Positions 44,301 through 54,983 are shown, numbered from the stretch's first letter. The stretch: DNA of 64,000 nt from Haematobia irritans (GCF_050003625.1 NC_134401.1:94590852-94654851), one strand, 5' to 3'. The notes: generated by a model from the sequence alone, not told the origin. Numbers and translations: made by a program.

Positions 44301-44867
44301 GAAAGGTTTAATCGCACTCTGGAGGAACATCTTCGAAAAGTAGTGGACAACGGCCAGAGGGACTGGGACGAGCATATACCAAAGTTTTTGCTGTCGTATA
44401 GATCTGCCATTCATGATTCCACCTCTCGAACACCGGCAAATGTTCTATTCGGAACTGAGTTGAAGTTGCCTGGAGATCTGATATTCGGCGCTAAACCTAA
44501 TGAGCTCGCCATGGAAGAAAACAGAAACGACATCCCAAACACTTTCGGTGAAGTTCACGAATCAGTGCGCAACAAAATAAAAATGGTCAACAACAGAATG
44601 GAGGCGAGATACGATCGTGCTGTAAATACTGAGGGCTTCCAAGAAGAAGAATTGGTTCTGCTATTTAACCCGCAACGAAAGAAAGGACTGTGTCCCAAAC
44701 TGCAAACACGGTGGGAAGGCCCATACAAAGTCATCAAGAAGATCAATGATGTTGTATACCGGATTCAGAAGGACGACAGCCCAAGATCAAAGATGAAAGT
44801 TGTACATCTGGAACGATTGGCTCCTTACGGAACAGGTTCTGTGCCTGTTCGGGACGAACAGGCTTAA
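41292..44867 (+). CDS. gypsy Pol: protease, RT, RNase H, integrase
   Basis: About 1190 aa, read by -1 frameshift from gag; the first protease residues start before any good ATG. Order: aspartic protease (LDTGAS near 41436); RT with FCVDYRKLN, LDLQSGYWQ and MPLGLCNAP; RNase H (DTDASADGIGG, TRRELLAV); integrase with HHCC zinc finger (GHLGITKTAE...CEKCMKAKG), then the DDE core (MDVAGPFP, SDQGRNFES, GMVERFNRTLEEH) and a C-terminal part containing RWEGPYKV. Length and order are normal for Ty3/gypsy. The RT catalytic box reads YLED at about 42671-42682 where YLDD is expected, so the first catalytic Asp is Glu. It is otherwise intact. No env gene follows. Confidence 0.92.
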   Translation, partial: LNRASSAGQELAPTDDGPTISIAIVQQKNNNLTIAGVINGDKRTLTLDTGASKSIIRSDLVKGKVTPLIGVKLRTATGEPATVYGKVTVKLTIANKSVTYDFIVADIVDEVIIGADFMIAFGLNLDMKRRVMTWCDAEIKVNVGYDENTPVRRLTTSQSESIPPNAEAIIWVSMDGDCEVGQLWVVEPAENKSNNILIANALVTTNEERLIPVRVLNLSDNHEQIVKFSYIGKCTPAEAIVNLEGNSSKTHGAVRKHLEGYFEAWTRHLSPSERNKAKQLLWKNASAFASEKGNQGRTSVVKHEIKTAEERPIKQAPRSVPLAKRDEVQQLIKEMAESGVIEPSSSPWCSPVVLVKKKDGSTRFCVDYRKLNDVTKKDSYPLPRIDDTLDTLAGTTWFSTLDLQSGYWQVEIAEKDKEKTAFGVNGGLWQFNVMPLGLCNAPATFERLMERVLKGKSCLIYLEDIIVMGKTFDEHLKNLKDVIQQLSAAGLRLNAKKCSLFQREVKYLGHHVIAEGISTDEDKIQAVRDWPRPRNLHELRSFLGLCTYYRRFVPNFASIAASLHKLTQKGQKFQWSDEQEDSFQHLKELLCSAPVLAYPIPGEKFVLDTDASADGIGGVLSQQIDGKEKVIGYFSRTLSKPEKNYCVTRRELLAVIESVKHYHKYLYGQHFLLRTDHSALRWLLQFKNPEAQLARWIERLQSYDFSVEHRKGGKHGNADALSRRPCSIECKHCSKAEHKEEIVDIRLLHIESGVDWPTEQRKDPILNKIISAKEENEKPSKKDIAAESPLMKSYWAQWDSLVLVNGSLQRKWESEDGKSSRNLIIVPDSKIRDVLAEFHNGPSGGHLGITKTAEKVKQRFYWVGCQKSIAEWVANCEKCMKAKGPTRKSRGPMQEYRPGAPFERIAMDVAGPFPVSDSGNRYVLVVMDYFSKWPEVYAIPNQEAKTIVDVVNKNWICRYGVPSEIHSDQGRNFESAIFKEMCESLGIKKTRTTPLHPQSDGMVERFNRTLEEHLRKVVDNGQRDWDEHIPKFLLSYRSAIHDSTSRTPANVLFGTELKLPGDLIFGAKPNELAMEENRNDIPNTFGEVHESVRNKIKMVNNRMEARYDRAVNTEGFQEEELVLLFNPQRKKGLCPKLQTRWEGPYKVIKKINDVVYRIQKDDSPRSKMKVVHLERLAPYGTGSVPVRDEQA

Positions 44868-44878
44868 GCGGGAGGCAG
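44866..44878 (+). promoter_or_regulatory. Polypurine tract of gypsy element
   Basis: aagcgggaggcag directly before the 3' LTR; expected primer for plus-strand DNA synthesis. Overlaps the pol stop codon. Confidence 0.75.
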
Positions 44879-45610
44879 TGTTACGAATTTGATAATTATA
44901 GATATATGCTTATTTAAATTAGTTTCCGTTAATTTAAAATTTCAAATTGTAACGATAAAATTTCGCTATCACTTGTTGGAATCATGTATTCATTTTCTAG
45001 TATTTTCCTGAATTTCTTTTATGTTCTTTTGTTTGCTTATCGAAATGTTAGTTCTCTCTCTCTCATAGAATAGCAACCCCTTTGCTTTGTTATTCTGCAT
45101 TCTCATTTCATCTCATTGTCTATTGTCATTGTTGTTGTAGTAATGCGAGCATATATCTATGTGAGTGTGTATGTGTTTGGTAGCCACCAGACGAACAACT
45201 TAATGGTCGTAGATCCTTCTAGCATTGTCAAAGAATGTTCTGGCGTTGCCAGAATATTGTAGTGCTACCAGAATGTTCTCGTATTGCCACACCGTCATAT
45301 ATGAAAGCGCTCGCATGCTGCTAACGAGTCAGTCTTAATTAAAGCGTCAAACGAATAACTTCAGTGTGAACGAATTGTAAAGTGTGAAGTCATAGTAAAT
45401 AAATTGTAGATTGTCGTTATTTAAAAGAACTGTGTTTTAATTGTCGGGTAATTAAAAACGCCTAAGGGCCAGTTTCTCATTGTCTTGTTATTATTTATCG
45501 TGTCGATAAAACAGCTGATCCCATACAAAAATTTTACTAACCGGAGGTCTATCCACCGGTTAAAATTAATCGGAGGATGAGAAACTGGCCATAAATATAA
45601 AAACGTAACA
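44879..45610 (+). repeat. 3' LTR (603 bp) carrying a 126-bp MITE
   Basis: TGTTACG to CGTAACA. It is interrupted at a different place from the 5' LTR, so each LTR shows the empty site for the other's insertion. Confidence 0.92.
45466..45591. mobile_element. 126-bp MITE in 3' LTR (TAA target)
   Basis: Ends GGGCCAGTTTCTCAT and ATGAGAAACTGGCCA, flanked by TAA. The 5' LTR reads cctaaatataaa with no insertion, which proves the duplication. The TWA target and GGGCC tip suggest PIF/Harbinger. Confidence 0.88.
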
Positions 45611-45870
45611 ATATTTTCAAATTTGATGTCGAAAAAATGTTTTTCTCGTCTGAAAAAAATATTGTGAAATTTGAAAGACATTACAATAGTGGATCATACG
45701 AATTCGAAAAACACAAACTTTTGCATTTTTAATAACTTTCGAACCATTCCAGTTTTAGTCATGAAATTAAATTTCTTATCAATAAGACCTATTTTTTTAG
45801 TAGGGCATTGAAGCAAGGTGGTATTTTTGGTGCTTTTAGCCTTTCGTGAGTTGGCATCACTGCGTGAAGG

Positions 45871-46161
45871 CGTTGCGCTACAATACTTTTCAACTAATTG
45901 AACATCATCAAGTAGTTAAAAGAGAATGAAAAATATAATTTATTTAATACCGTCTTCGGTCGAGAAACGTCGTTCTGCGCGTTGTCGGTGTATTTTAATC
46001 ATAAAGGCAAATTATTGCCTCGTCGACAAAAGTGGGTCGAAAAAAATATATATTAAAAAATCGGCAAGAATTAACGGATAAATGGGAGAATATGTTGAAA
46101 TTATCAATATAAACATAATAAAATAATGTCAGACTAAAGAATAAGAAAAGTGCAACGTAAA
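45871..46161 (+). other. Probable Atf6 5' UTR and promoter region
   Basis: Unique-looking sequence between the hAT duplication and the Atf6 start codon. An in-frame stop at 46135-46137 lies upstream of the ATG. No clear TATA box; the transcription start is not set. Confidence 0.45.
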
Positions 46162-46189
46162 ATGGATGTGGATAATGACAATTTTTACG
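46162..46189 (+). CDS. Atf6: Atf6 first coding exon (28 nt)
   Basis: ATG in context gtaaATGG encodes MDVDNDNFY plus one base. The donor ACG|GTGAGA is followed 9.35 kb later by an acceptor whose exon completes the split Asp codon, giving MDVDNDNFYDEIASFMPQP. Acidic like the continuing N-terminus. Assigned from frame, donor quality and start context; no transcript evidence. If wrong, translation may start at the Met at 55559. Confidence 0.65.
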
Positions 46190-47228
46190 GTGAGACAAAT
46201 TACTATATGTGTGTTATGTTGTATGGGTGTTTGTGTTTGTGGTGATTCAAGCAAGTGTTCATCGTGTGTGTTTGCAATTATTTTGTAAATCAATTTGCAT
46301 TTGTGTATGCGTTTGTGTATGGTGTATGTTAAGCAGATGGAAAGAAAAAGCTCATTCATAAGGTTGCAATAATTAATAGAAAAACCCATCATATTGGTAA
46401 TGCCGAATTGTTGTTGTTCTTTAATACGCCCTTCACTTTTTCTCTATTACATTGCACAAATATGGGCCATGCAGATTTGTCTGGGTTTTAAAATACAAAA
46501 ATATGTATCAGAAATAAACTGATTGAAACGACAGCAAGAATTTTATGTGGATTTTCAGAGTTTGGGCCTACCGTATGCAGTCCATAATTCCGTTTTATGT
46601 GCATTATCTCTATTCAATCAAGCATTGTTTGAGAACAGGTTTTTTTTTCTATCTTGTTCCTTTCACTTATGCCGTGATACATGTGCTTATAAGAGTGATG
46701 ATGTGGTAATTCTCTCTTTTTGTCTGTTTCTCTTTTGCCCATCTTATTGAACGTTTTGTTTTTAGCCATATATGAATCCATAAATAATGTCGATTTTTCG
46801 CTGAAAAGATAAAATATTACATATTAATTATGCTTTTTAAAAATTGTTTTTTTATTCATTATATTTTAACATAAGTTGCGTTTTTTTTCTTGGGTTTTCC
46901 ACTAAGCCTCTACATACAATATGGAAAAATATATGTAACGATGATTATATTTTTTTTATCAAATCTTGTAAAAATCATTAATTGTGAAATATTTCATCTT
47001 TCTAAATTGATTGACTCAAAAAAGTGACCGCGAAAACGTTCGGCGCGGTAATTCAACATAGCACCCATCAAACTGCTTATCTGCATGTAGGGTGTCCAAG
47101 TAACTATTTTTAAAACGGTTTAGGTTCACTTAAAGTTCTTAAGATCGGCTATTTGGCTTTTAATTTTGCCTAAGACCAGTTAGCCGGTTATAGGCCGGAC
47201 TATTTTCGCTTTGAAAACTTCGGGGTTA

Positions 47229-47440
47229 AGGTGGGTATTTAGTTCGAATTTAGCCGCTAAAATCGTCATTTTTTCTCAATTACTTTTTTTTAATAATCCA
47301 TTTTAAAGAATATAAACTATGTGGAAAGTGGCTTCTTTGGGCTATTCCCGATCAAGATTTAATAAAATTTGCATCAAAGGTTATACGTTTTTACAGATTC
47401 ATTTTTGATTTTAGCGGCAAAATTCGATCTTAGTATACCT
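47229..47440 (+). mobile_element. AGGTGGGTA-family MITE (212 bp)
   Basis: Ends AGGTGGGTATTTAGTTCG and CGATCTTAGTATACCT, each followed inward by a GCCGCTAAAATC / GATTTTAGCGGC block. Flanked by TTA on both sides. Confidence 0.8.
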
Positions 47441-47666
47441 TTATTAAAATATTTCGATTTAAAAGAGATAATAAAATTCAATTGATGCGCACTTTCTTTA
47501 TCATCAAGATGTAATCAAGATTTAAAAGGAATGCGTTTGTTTTCATTTATAATCTTGTTTATCTTAGAAAAATTTATCGCTTATTTTTAACTCGAAAACC
47601 GAACATAGTACCGGCCATAGGATCGGTCTTTTTAATTATATCGAATAATATGAAATCTTCATTTAA

Positions 47667-47962
47667 AGGTGGGTATTAAGTTCGAGTTTAGCCGCTAAAA
47701 TCGCTAAAGTGAAAACTAAATCAGTAAAAAAGGCATAAAATTATACATGTTGCAAATTTTATTTAAACTTGATGGGGAATAGCCCAAAGCAAATTTTCAC
47801 AAAGTTTGTTTTCCTTAAAGTGGATTAATTAAGAAAAGTAATAGTGAAAAAATTGCGGTTTTAGCGGCTAGATTGTGTAAGATTATGTAATTAATTGATT
47901 AAAAGAAGTAACGGCGGACGTAAGCCGGCTTTCGGAGCGGAAATCGAACATAGTACTCACCT
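47667..47962 (+). mobile_element. AGGTGGGTA-family MITE (296 bp)
   Basis: Ends AGGTGGGTATTAAGTTCG and CGAACATAGTACTCACCT, flanked by TAA. The body shares the 'gatggggaatagcccaaagc' block with 30772-32669. A related half-element ending 'cgaacatagtaccggcc' lies at about 47590-47620. Confidence 0.8.
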
Positions 47963-47979
47963 TAAGATGCAAATTTGTG

Positions 47980-48611
47980 GATTTATGACAAAACCCCATA
48001 AGTCCAAAAACTCAATTTTACAGGAGAGCGAAAATACACCTTTAAGGGTCACACAAATATCTGTAGAAAACATCTGGAAATATTTGTGTGGTATACCTTT
48101 TCAATAGCTTATTTTTTCCACTTTACCAAATTCACCTAGCACCCCCGATCCAGAGAAAATTAGTAATTAAAAAAAAAATTTATTAAAAAAAAAACATATC
48201 TCTATTTATAGTGTTTTGTCGCATTGAATCCTGACTAAGAAAACAACACAACTGAAGTTAAATGTGCCTTTATTTGGATCTGTTCTTCGCCAAAACACCA
48301 TGACTCGAGATATATTGTTTTGTAAAAATAGAAATTGGTCAATTACAGAATCCTTATGTAGACATGTTGTTTTGTCGAAAATATCATACAAGTATTTTGA
48401 ATATATTTGACAACATAAGAAAATATGTTTTTTTGTCAATATAAAACTTAAAAATTCGATAGTTATGTTGTTTTTCAGATTATATATCTCCAGATCTAGG
48501 GCAGATATTAAAAATCTGTAAAGACAGAAAGATGCGCATTCAAAAACTATACGCAACATAAAATTCTTGAGAAATTGTCCTATCACGACTTATGGGGGTT
48601 TGTCATGAATC
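47980..48611. mobile_element. Inverted-repeat element GATTTATGACAAAACCCCATA (632 bp)
   Basis: Left GATTTATGACAAAACCCCAT and inverted right GATTCATGACAAACCCCCAT, continuing to AAGTC in both. No certain target duplication. A 126-aa minus-strand ORF inside has no recognisable domain. Confidence 0.6.
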
Positions 48612-48963
48612 ATTTACTTTAAAATCTCTCAGAAGTGGACATGCACGGTCGCCTAATTTTTGTCCACATATGGGAAGTGTCCAGTTATGAGATGTTAATT
48701 TTAATTAAAGGTTCATTTTTTAACACGAACTAGCAATGGGAAACGTTTTATGCAAATGAAGTACACAATTTTACTAAATTCGAAGTTTTGAATAGTACTG
48801 AAATCATGCTCATAAGTTTCAAAAATTAGAAAATTTTGTTTAAATTGTTTTCATCATAAACTTCGTATAATGGTAAAGACATTTTAACAATATTTAAATC
48901 TAATTTGTACCTTACAAATGTTTTAATGTTTATTTTAATGAAGTAAAATCGGGGCTAATAGGA

Positions 48964-49748
48964 CCCTGCCAACATTTTTTTGAATTTGGGGGCGCTTCTG
49001 AGAATCCCCAGTACGTCGAAAACAATCATATACGATATCAAAAACTCGTCGGAAAAGCGCCGTCACTATTGAGAAGTTGTACCACGCCAAGTTACTACAA
49101 AAAGGTTTCGCATGAGTGCAATTATTAGGTGCCTTTATAGATCAATTTAGAACGACGCCAATAAGAGACCCTCCAAACAATCAGAAAAACCACATTTTAA
49201 GATAGTGGTAAAAGAATCATTGTGGTCGAGTAAAACACGTTTGTTTAGATATTTATTAATTTTATTAATCATTTAAAAATTCTTAAAAATATAACATTTA
49301 TACCACTATCACATCACATTTAACATAATTTTTTGCATTAATGATGATGTAGAGTTACAAGTAGCGAGTTACATGTTGCAGCGTCTATCAGCCAGTGTTT
49401 TTTTCCGATGGAGGCAGCGTGTCTGTAAAATATTTGAAAAACAATCACTTTATTCCATTTGGAAAATCAAAAATTGTTCAACACACCTTTCACAATTTTA
49501 AGCGTAAAATCTGTTTTCAGAACTTTATTTTCGTTTTTATTTAAATAAAATATAACAATCTGGTTGCGCTTGGCGTTTCACAAAAAATAAAATGGCTTTT
49601 GTAAAAGTAGTAATGGCAAAATACATGTATGAAGTACATTTTGTACTTTATGATACGCTGCCCCCCATCACAGTAGGATGGTTGTAGTGACATTTACGAG
49701 TCTGTGGTAGCGATGAAGATGAAATGGAACTTTGAAATGCTGGCAGGG
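48964..49748 (+). mobile_element. CCCTGCC element, copy 11
   Basis: 785 bp, target duplication GA (48962-48963, 49749-49750), the only one here not made of A and T alone. Confidence 0.85.
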
Positions 49749-51413
49749 GATAGGGGTTGATATCAAAATAGGACATTTTTTAAATTACAAATTCGATTAG
49801 AAAATTGGAACCAATATTAAAAGGTGTGGCTGAGATATATTAAGTTTTAACAATTGCTAACAAGTTTTATGATGGATCATACATATGAATTCACTTCCCA
49901 AAAACTATTGTTTACAATTTGTTATTCTATAATTTAGCGCAATGAAAATCAAAACCACAAAATCTCCTAAAACCTCTGGTATGGTCCTAGTAAAAATATT
50001 TGTTTTGGAGAATTGACACAATTAAAAGAATATTAGGTGTTGTAGGACAATATTGTATGCATACATATTTACATTACCGATGTAATATGGTCCGGTTGTT
50101 GAAGTATTTCCTCATTTGCAGTTGTTTTCTTTTTAACTAATCAGCAATAGAGATATCACATATTGAAATAGATAATATTGTACTCTAAACTTATCTTTAA
50201 ATCTAATTCAATACTATTTCATAAATTCGTTCTTTATTTGTGGGAGTAATAAGATTGTAGACATACACATCTTGCAAGTAAAAAATATTTATCTGCCTAT
50301 TGTGAAACGAAATGGTTTTCAGTGTACATTATTTTGTTCTAGATGTTAAGAGAATCTTATCAGAAAACAAAACGAATACAGACTTGTGTGATAAGGAAAC
50401 CATATAACATTTAGTGTATCCTAAAAAGTCTATAGAGAGTATCACTCACCCCTTGCTTATATATTCGTATTGAAAGTATTACTTTTCAAAGTATGGTAAT
50501 TGAATTCTCTCAATCCTACCATAAATATAAATGTCTAATAGTACCTAAAATGTCCAGTTTCTTTGTCTTTTAATCAATTAGTATCAAAAGGACTGAAATG
50601 AGTATTCCATCAAAGTAAAATATTTATAATTATAAATGGAATGGCAGATATACCATCTATCTGTAAACGTAATAAAAATCAAATAGTATCTTAGTATTTC
50701 AAAGAATTGTAAGGCTCTTATCACTAGCCCGTATATGATTATAAAATTCAATAGGGCAAGATGGAAAAACACGTGGTTGAATATTTCTATTATTCCTATG
50801 GGTATTCCTTTTCAGGGTTTTTATTTCTCGTTTCGTGTAAATAGTAGGCGTGTACATAGCTATAGAACTACAAATCAATTGAGATCAAAACAAACCGTGG
50901 CCTTTAGTCATTAGGAAGCCAAGAGGTGGAATAAATGAAAAATAAGAAATAAAAGTGAAAATTTGTGGTACTGAGGCTGTATGACAAAAACCTATATAAA
51001 CCGTCCTACATATAATATTAGTGTTTGCTAATAACACCATATTCTAAAGATGGAATTACGTATAAACCGGCATTTGTAATCACTTTGTGCGTTGATGGTA
51101 GTGTTGAATTTTTCCATGTGAAGCACACAAATCGAGTATTTCCTATCAAAGGAATAACTTGATTTCACCTTATCTTCACCCAGCCAGATCTTAATAGAGA
51201 CTATGGAAATGTGGATTAGCCAACACTGAAACATATCTATAGTCAGGCTTGTAAGATGGGTATCTGGCATTTTCTTTTCAATAGCATAGTAATACCAATT
51301 CCTTAATCCTCAAGTCCAATTAGCTCGCATTTAAAATTGTAATTAATGTAATGTAATTGATTTGGACGAAAAACCAGCCTGCGTTGATATCAGGCTAACA
51401 TAAAAATAATATC

Positions 51414-51800
51414 GGAAAGAGGACTTTAAGATCTATCTTTTATATTTAAATCTGGATCCCCGACTTTTTTCATTTGGCTACAGTGGTCACATTTCTCTCG
51501 AGAAGCAGTGCCTACCCTTTTTTACCAGGCCATATATTGAGACTCCCAACTCATCAATTTGCTATATCCATTTTTACCATCGGATAGAGGACTAAAAATC
51601 TATTTTCCCATATAAATCCCCGTTTTTTTTCCATTTGGCCACAGTGGTCATATTTTTCTCGAGCATTAGTGCTCCCACTTATTTCAACACATTTTGCAAT
51701 ATCCGTTTTTGCCTTCGGACAGAGGCCATAATACTCGTATATATCTTTCATATATAAATTTTGATTCCAATCTTTTTCCATATGGGCTCAGTGAGAATAC
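51414..51800 (+). repeat. Degenerate tandem repeat, about 3 units
   Basis: Units of roughly 135-170 bp share 'catttggc(t/c)acagtggtcac/t', 'ctctcgag' and 'tatatccatttttaccatcggatagagg' blocks. Diverged; no function evident. Confidence 0.55.
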
Positions 51801-52112
51801 TTCTCTCTGTTTCGTATATGCAATATTACTACGATTTTATACAAATCGAAAGCAATTGGTTCAGTGTATCCTTGATTAAAATTTGGTTTTTCTATCTCTT
51901 CCCGTTTGACCAATTTATGCCAATTTCTATGGCGGATTATATCGCAAATATTTTTTTGTATTCCTATATAACTCATGTCTTCACATAGAGGTGGCGCTTT
52001 ATTTTTACTTACATTCTTTTACACAATAGTTGGAATCGATACGAAACTTTGGATTACATCCGGTGCATATACTCCAAAGAAGGCGACGCCGGTATGGCCG
52101 GAAATATAATCG

Positions 52113-53096
52113 CCCTTATTCCTGAAGTCGCCCTCGCTCTCGCCGTCACTTTTTGTCGTCTGTCGCTTTTAAGTCGTCTCGTCATTCAATTGGTATTCCT
52201 GTGAAGTGGCGACGAAGACGATTACTTTTTGTACCAATTACATTACTCGGTAATAAAAGGCCGGTATCACTAGAAAACAATCAGCTGATGTGGAAAAAAT
52301 GAATTTTAATTTTTTCGGTTTAAAATATTTTTATTTCCGATGCACTTCTATGTCGGAAAATCAAGAAAAATATTTATTTTGACGCGGGAAAAAATGTGGA
52401 TATATATTCAAGGACAGTAAAAGCTTCCAAAGCTATAAAAATGGAGACGAGGCTGAGATCAATGGCACAAGGATCATCATGAAATAAAACAATCAGCTTA
52501 TATACAAAACTGAATTTTAATTATTTGCGTTTAAAATGCTATTTGTTTGTAATCCAATTTTGACTTGGAAAATCACAATTGGAACGACGTTGACTTTATG
52601 TACCCATAGATCATTCAAAGTTCGTGAAGGACACATTTGTTATCTAAGTTTTGCGCTAAATAAAATACATTGGCCTTGAAGGGTTTCTATTAAAAATAAA
52701 TGGAATTGAAAATCAACACGTTTACTTTAATTGTACAGTGTTCTTTTCTATGATGTGAAGGTGATGACCATAACTGCTATATATACAGATTTTTTCCCAT
52801 TTTTTGTAATTGTTGAAGATTAGTCACTTTACTTCTTACCAATTTCTATTTTTTAAATTTATTTTTCAATTGTTCGATTAATAAAGCCTAAAAAAAACTT
52901 CTTCAAAAATTAAACACTAAACTCGTCGCTGGTAAATTTAAAGGCGACGAAAAGCGACGATATTGCCGACAAAAAGCGACACCAGGAATACCGATTTTCT
53001 TCGATAGCAGAATATATCCACGAACGGAATACCAATTAGTGGCGACAGAGGAAAAGCGACAAATGGCGACGGCGAGGGCGACTTCAGGAATAAGGG
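52113..53096. mobile_element. Inverted-repeat element CCCTTATTCCTGAAGTCGCC (984 bp)
   Basis: Left end CCCTTATTCCTGAAGTCGCC; right end is its exact inverse, extending through CTCGC. Just inside, GTCGC/GCGAC motifs recur many times at both ends, and 'ggtattcctg' blocks also recur inverted. Middle A/T-rich and non-coding. Target duplication unclear. Confidence 0.75.
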
Positions 53097-53733
53097 TGAA
53101 TGACTACGGGTTCTGGGCTTCACAAGGTGAAAACGGGCGGACCACAGCAACAATATATTTTTATAACAAAACTTTATAGATTTAGTTCAGAACAAAATAT
53201 ATCATCAGTTTATATTTTAACAAAAAAAAATCTATAAAAATACAAAAATAATTGGTTCAATCAATTTTTAACCATAACAAAAAATTCACATAATCAAATG
53301 TATATTCTTTGATTTGGACTCAACACGAAATTAATTGATCCACTTAACATACAATTACAAAATTATTTGGTCGAATTAAAAGTTTAATTGATATTTGATT
53401 TGTTATCTTCTAAAAAAGAAATTAAGTCAGTAAATCCCATTTGAAGATATTTTTAATTTCAATTTTGAAAAAATATAGGTGATATTTTTTTCGGTGTATA
53501 ATAGAAAAACACATCTGTGATAACAACACAAGTTTGACTGTGATATTAGATTAAGTTAATTATTCTTGCAGTTAGTAAATATGTGTTCTATGTCGTGCTG
53601 TAATAGTGTCGTATTAATAGACGTATATATTTTTTGCATAAGTAATTGACTAAAATTGAATGTAAGTTAAACTTTTATGGAAAATAACAGAATATAGGCT
53701 AAGCTCTAATGTAATTCCATATGTTGTTGCCAG

Positions 53734-53791
53734 ATCCAATAAATAAATCATCCCTGATGAGGCTGGAAATAATCCCAGCGAAACGTTGGAT
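53734..53791 (+). ncRNA. Hammerhead-ribozyme-like motif (probably relic)
   Basis: CTGATGAG (53754-53761) is followed by stem II GCTGG/CCAGC (53762-53766 with 53775-53779) and GAAAC (53780-53784), the hammerhead core order. ATCCAA (53734-53739) and TTGGAT (53786-53791) could form a bulged stem III. No convincing stem I between them, so self-cleavage is doubtful. Confidence 0.35.
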
Positions 53792-53990
53792 GGAAATAAT
53801 GGAATAATTCAATTCTTGCTTTATTCGCATTTTAAAGTGACCTTGAAAGCCCATTAAAAAACAAAAGCTAATAATTAAGGAAAAAGGTCGATAAACTAAA
53901 TAAACTTACAAATCAATTTCATATTAGGCTCGAAATTTACTAAAAGTGATTTTGAAAACATTTTTTTATAAGGCAAACCTTTTTTTATAA

Positions 53991-54268
53991 GGAGCCACCG
54001 TGGTGCAATGGTTAGCATGCCCGCCATGCATTCACAAGGTCGTGGGTTCGATTCCTGCTCCGACCGAACACCAAAAAGTTTTTCAGCGGTGGATTATCCC
54101 ACCTCAGTAATGCTGGTGACATTTCTGATTTCCTTTTCATTGAGTTTAACATGGAATCGGGCAGCACTCAGTGATAAGAGAGAAGTTCACCAATGTGGTA
54201 TCACAATGGACTGAATAGTCTAAGTGAGTCTGACACATCGGGCTGCCACCTAACCTAACCTAACCTAA
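53991..54268 (+). mobile_element. tRNA-derived SINE
   Basis: The tRNA-like head has an A box (TGGTGCAATGG at 54001) and B box (GGTTCGATTCC, 54045-54055), Pol III internal promoter elements. A non-tRNA body follows ('cagcggtggattatcccacc', 'catcgggctgccacc') and the tail is CCTAA repeats. The body seems shorter than the full SINE I recall from muscid flies. Transcribed on the plus strand, sense to Atf6. Confidence 0.85.
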
Positions 54269-54983
54269 GGCAAATGACAGTTGAATCTAGTTAAAGTGGA
54301 TTTTTGGAAGTGTAATGTGAATGAGGTAAAAGGCTAAAAGCAACTATTTTATTTAATAGTTGTTATTAATAAATCTATGTTTGAAACACAAGTACATAAC
54401 CTGTGTGAATTCTGCACAATAAGTTAACAATTTTGGAAATAGCGAACCAAAAAAAGGCCCTTCACTAAATCAATGATGATAATCATACAAGAATTTTGTT
54501 TTTGTTATATTTTTCGTAAACACCACTCTACAATTCACCTTGTTGAGATGCTGAAATCTTTGAATTAATTATGCAAATTCAAGATTAAAGCATAACATAT
54601 TTTCTGTGGTGTTTTATGTCATATCATCACTCTGTATGAATGTGTGTATGCAACAGTCTATTTTTTTATGAGTATTCTTCACCGGTTTTATATACCACAT
54701 AAGGTCAATATGTTTTGTGAAGAAATGTACTGAATATTTCTCCTGCAATGTAGAGATTCAATCCGCACACAAAATTAGAGGATTCGAATTAGCAGAATTC
54801 CAAGCTACAAACAAGGTGAACCGAATATAAAATCTGTACGAATATATGTTTTTGTGACTATTGTTATTGTCAATAATTTGGATAGAATTCTACCAAAAAT
54901 GGTAATTTTTTACTGTTTGGTAGATTGATTGTATTCTTGATGTTTTGGTATATTTTGCAAAACATTTCTCTCCAATTCAATCC

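Larger units (their letters stand above)
35640..45610 (+). mobile_element. Complete Ty3/gypsy LTR retrotransposon
   Basis: Two LTRs starting TGTTACG and ending CGTAACA, a 4-bp duplication ATAT (35636-35639, 45611-45614), primer-binding site, gag, pol by -1 frameshift, and a purine tract. No env-like ORF follows pol. LTRs are about 603 bp after removing later insertions and differ at only about five positions I can see, so the insertion is young. One RT active-site residue is altered (see pol). Confidence 0.93.
35208..45862. mobile_element. hAT MITE (CAGTGATGCCAAC), split by gypsy
   Basis: Left end CAGTGATGCCAACTTGGTGC at 35208; right end GAGTTGGCATCACTG ends at 45862. A perfect 8-bp duplication cgtgaagg flanks both (35200-35207, 45863-45870). 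Removing the gypsy element and its ATAT duplication leaves about 680 bp with repeated 'ggtgctttt' motifs inside both ends. Non-autonomous. Confidence 0.88.

Noticed and set aside
44868..44878. Possible env gene after pol
   Set aside because: Only 11 bases separate the pol stop from the 3' LTR, so there is no room for one.
48206..48586. 126-aa minus-strand ORF as a gene
   Set aside because: Lies within a 632-bp inverted-repeat element, has no recognisable domain, and is low-complexity in composition.
53995..54064. Functional tRNA gene
   Set aside because: A and B boxes are present, but the sequence continues into a SINE body with CCTAA tail, and acceptor-stem pairing is poor.
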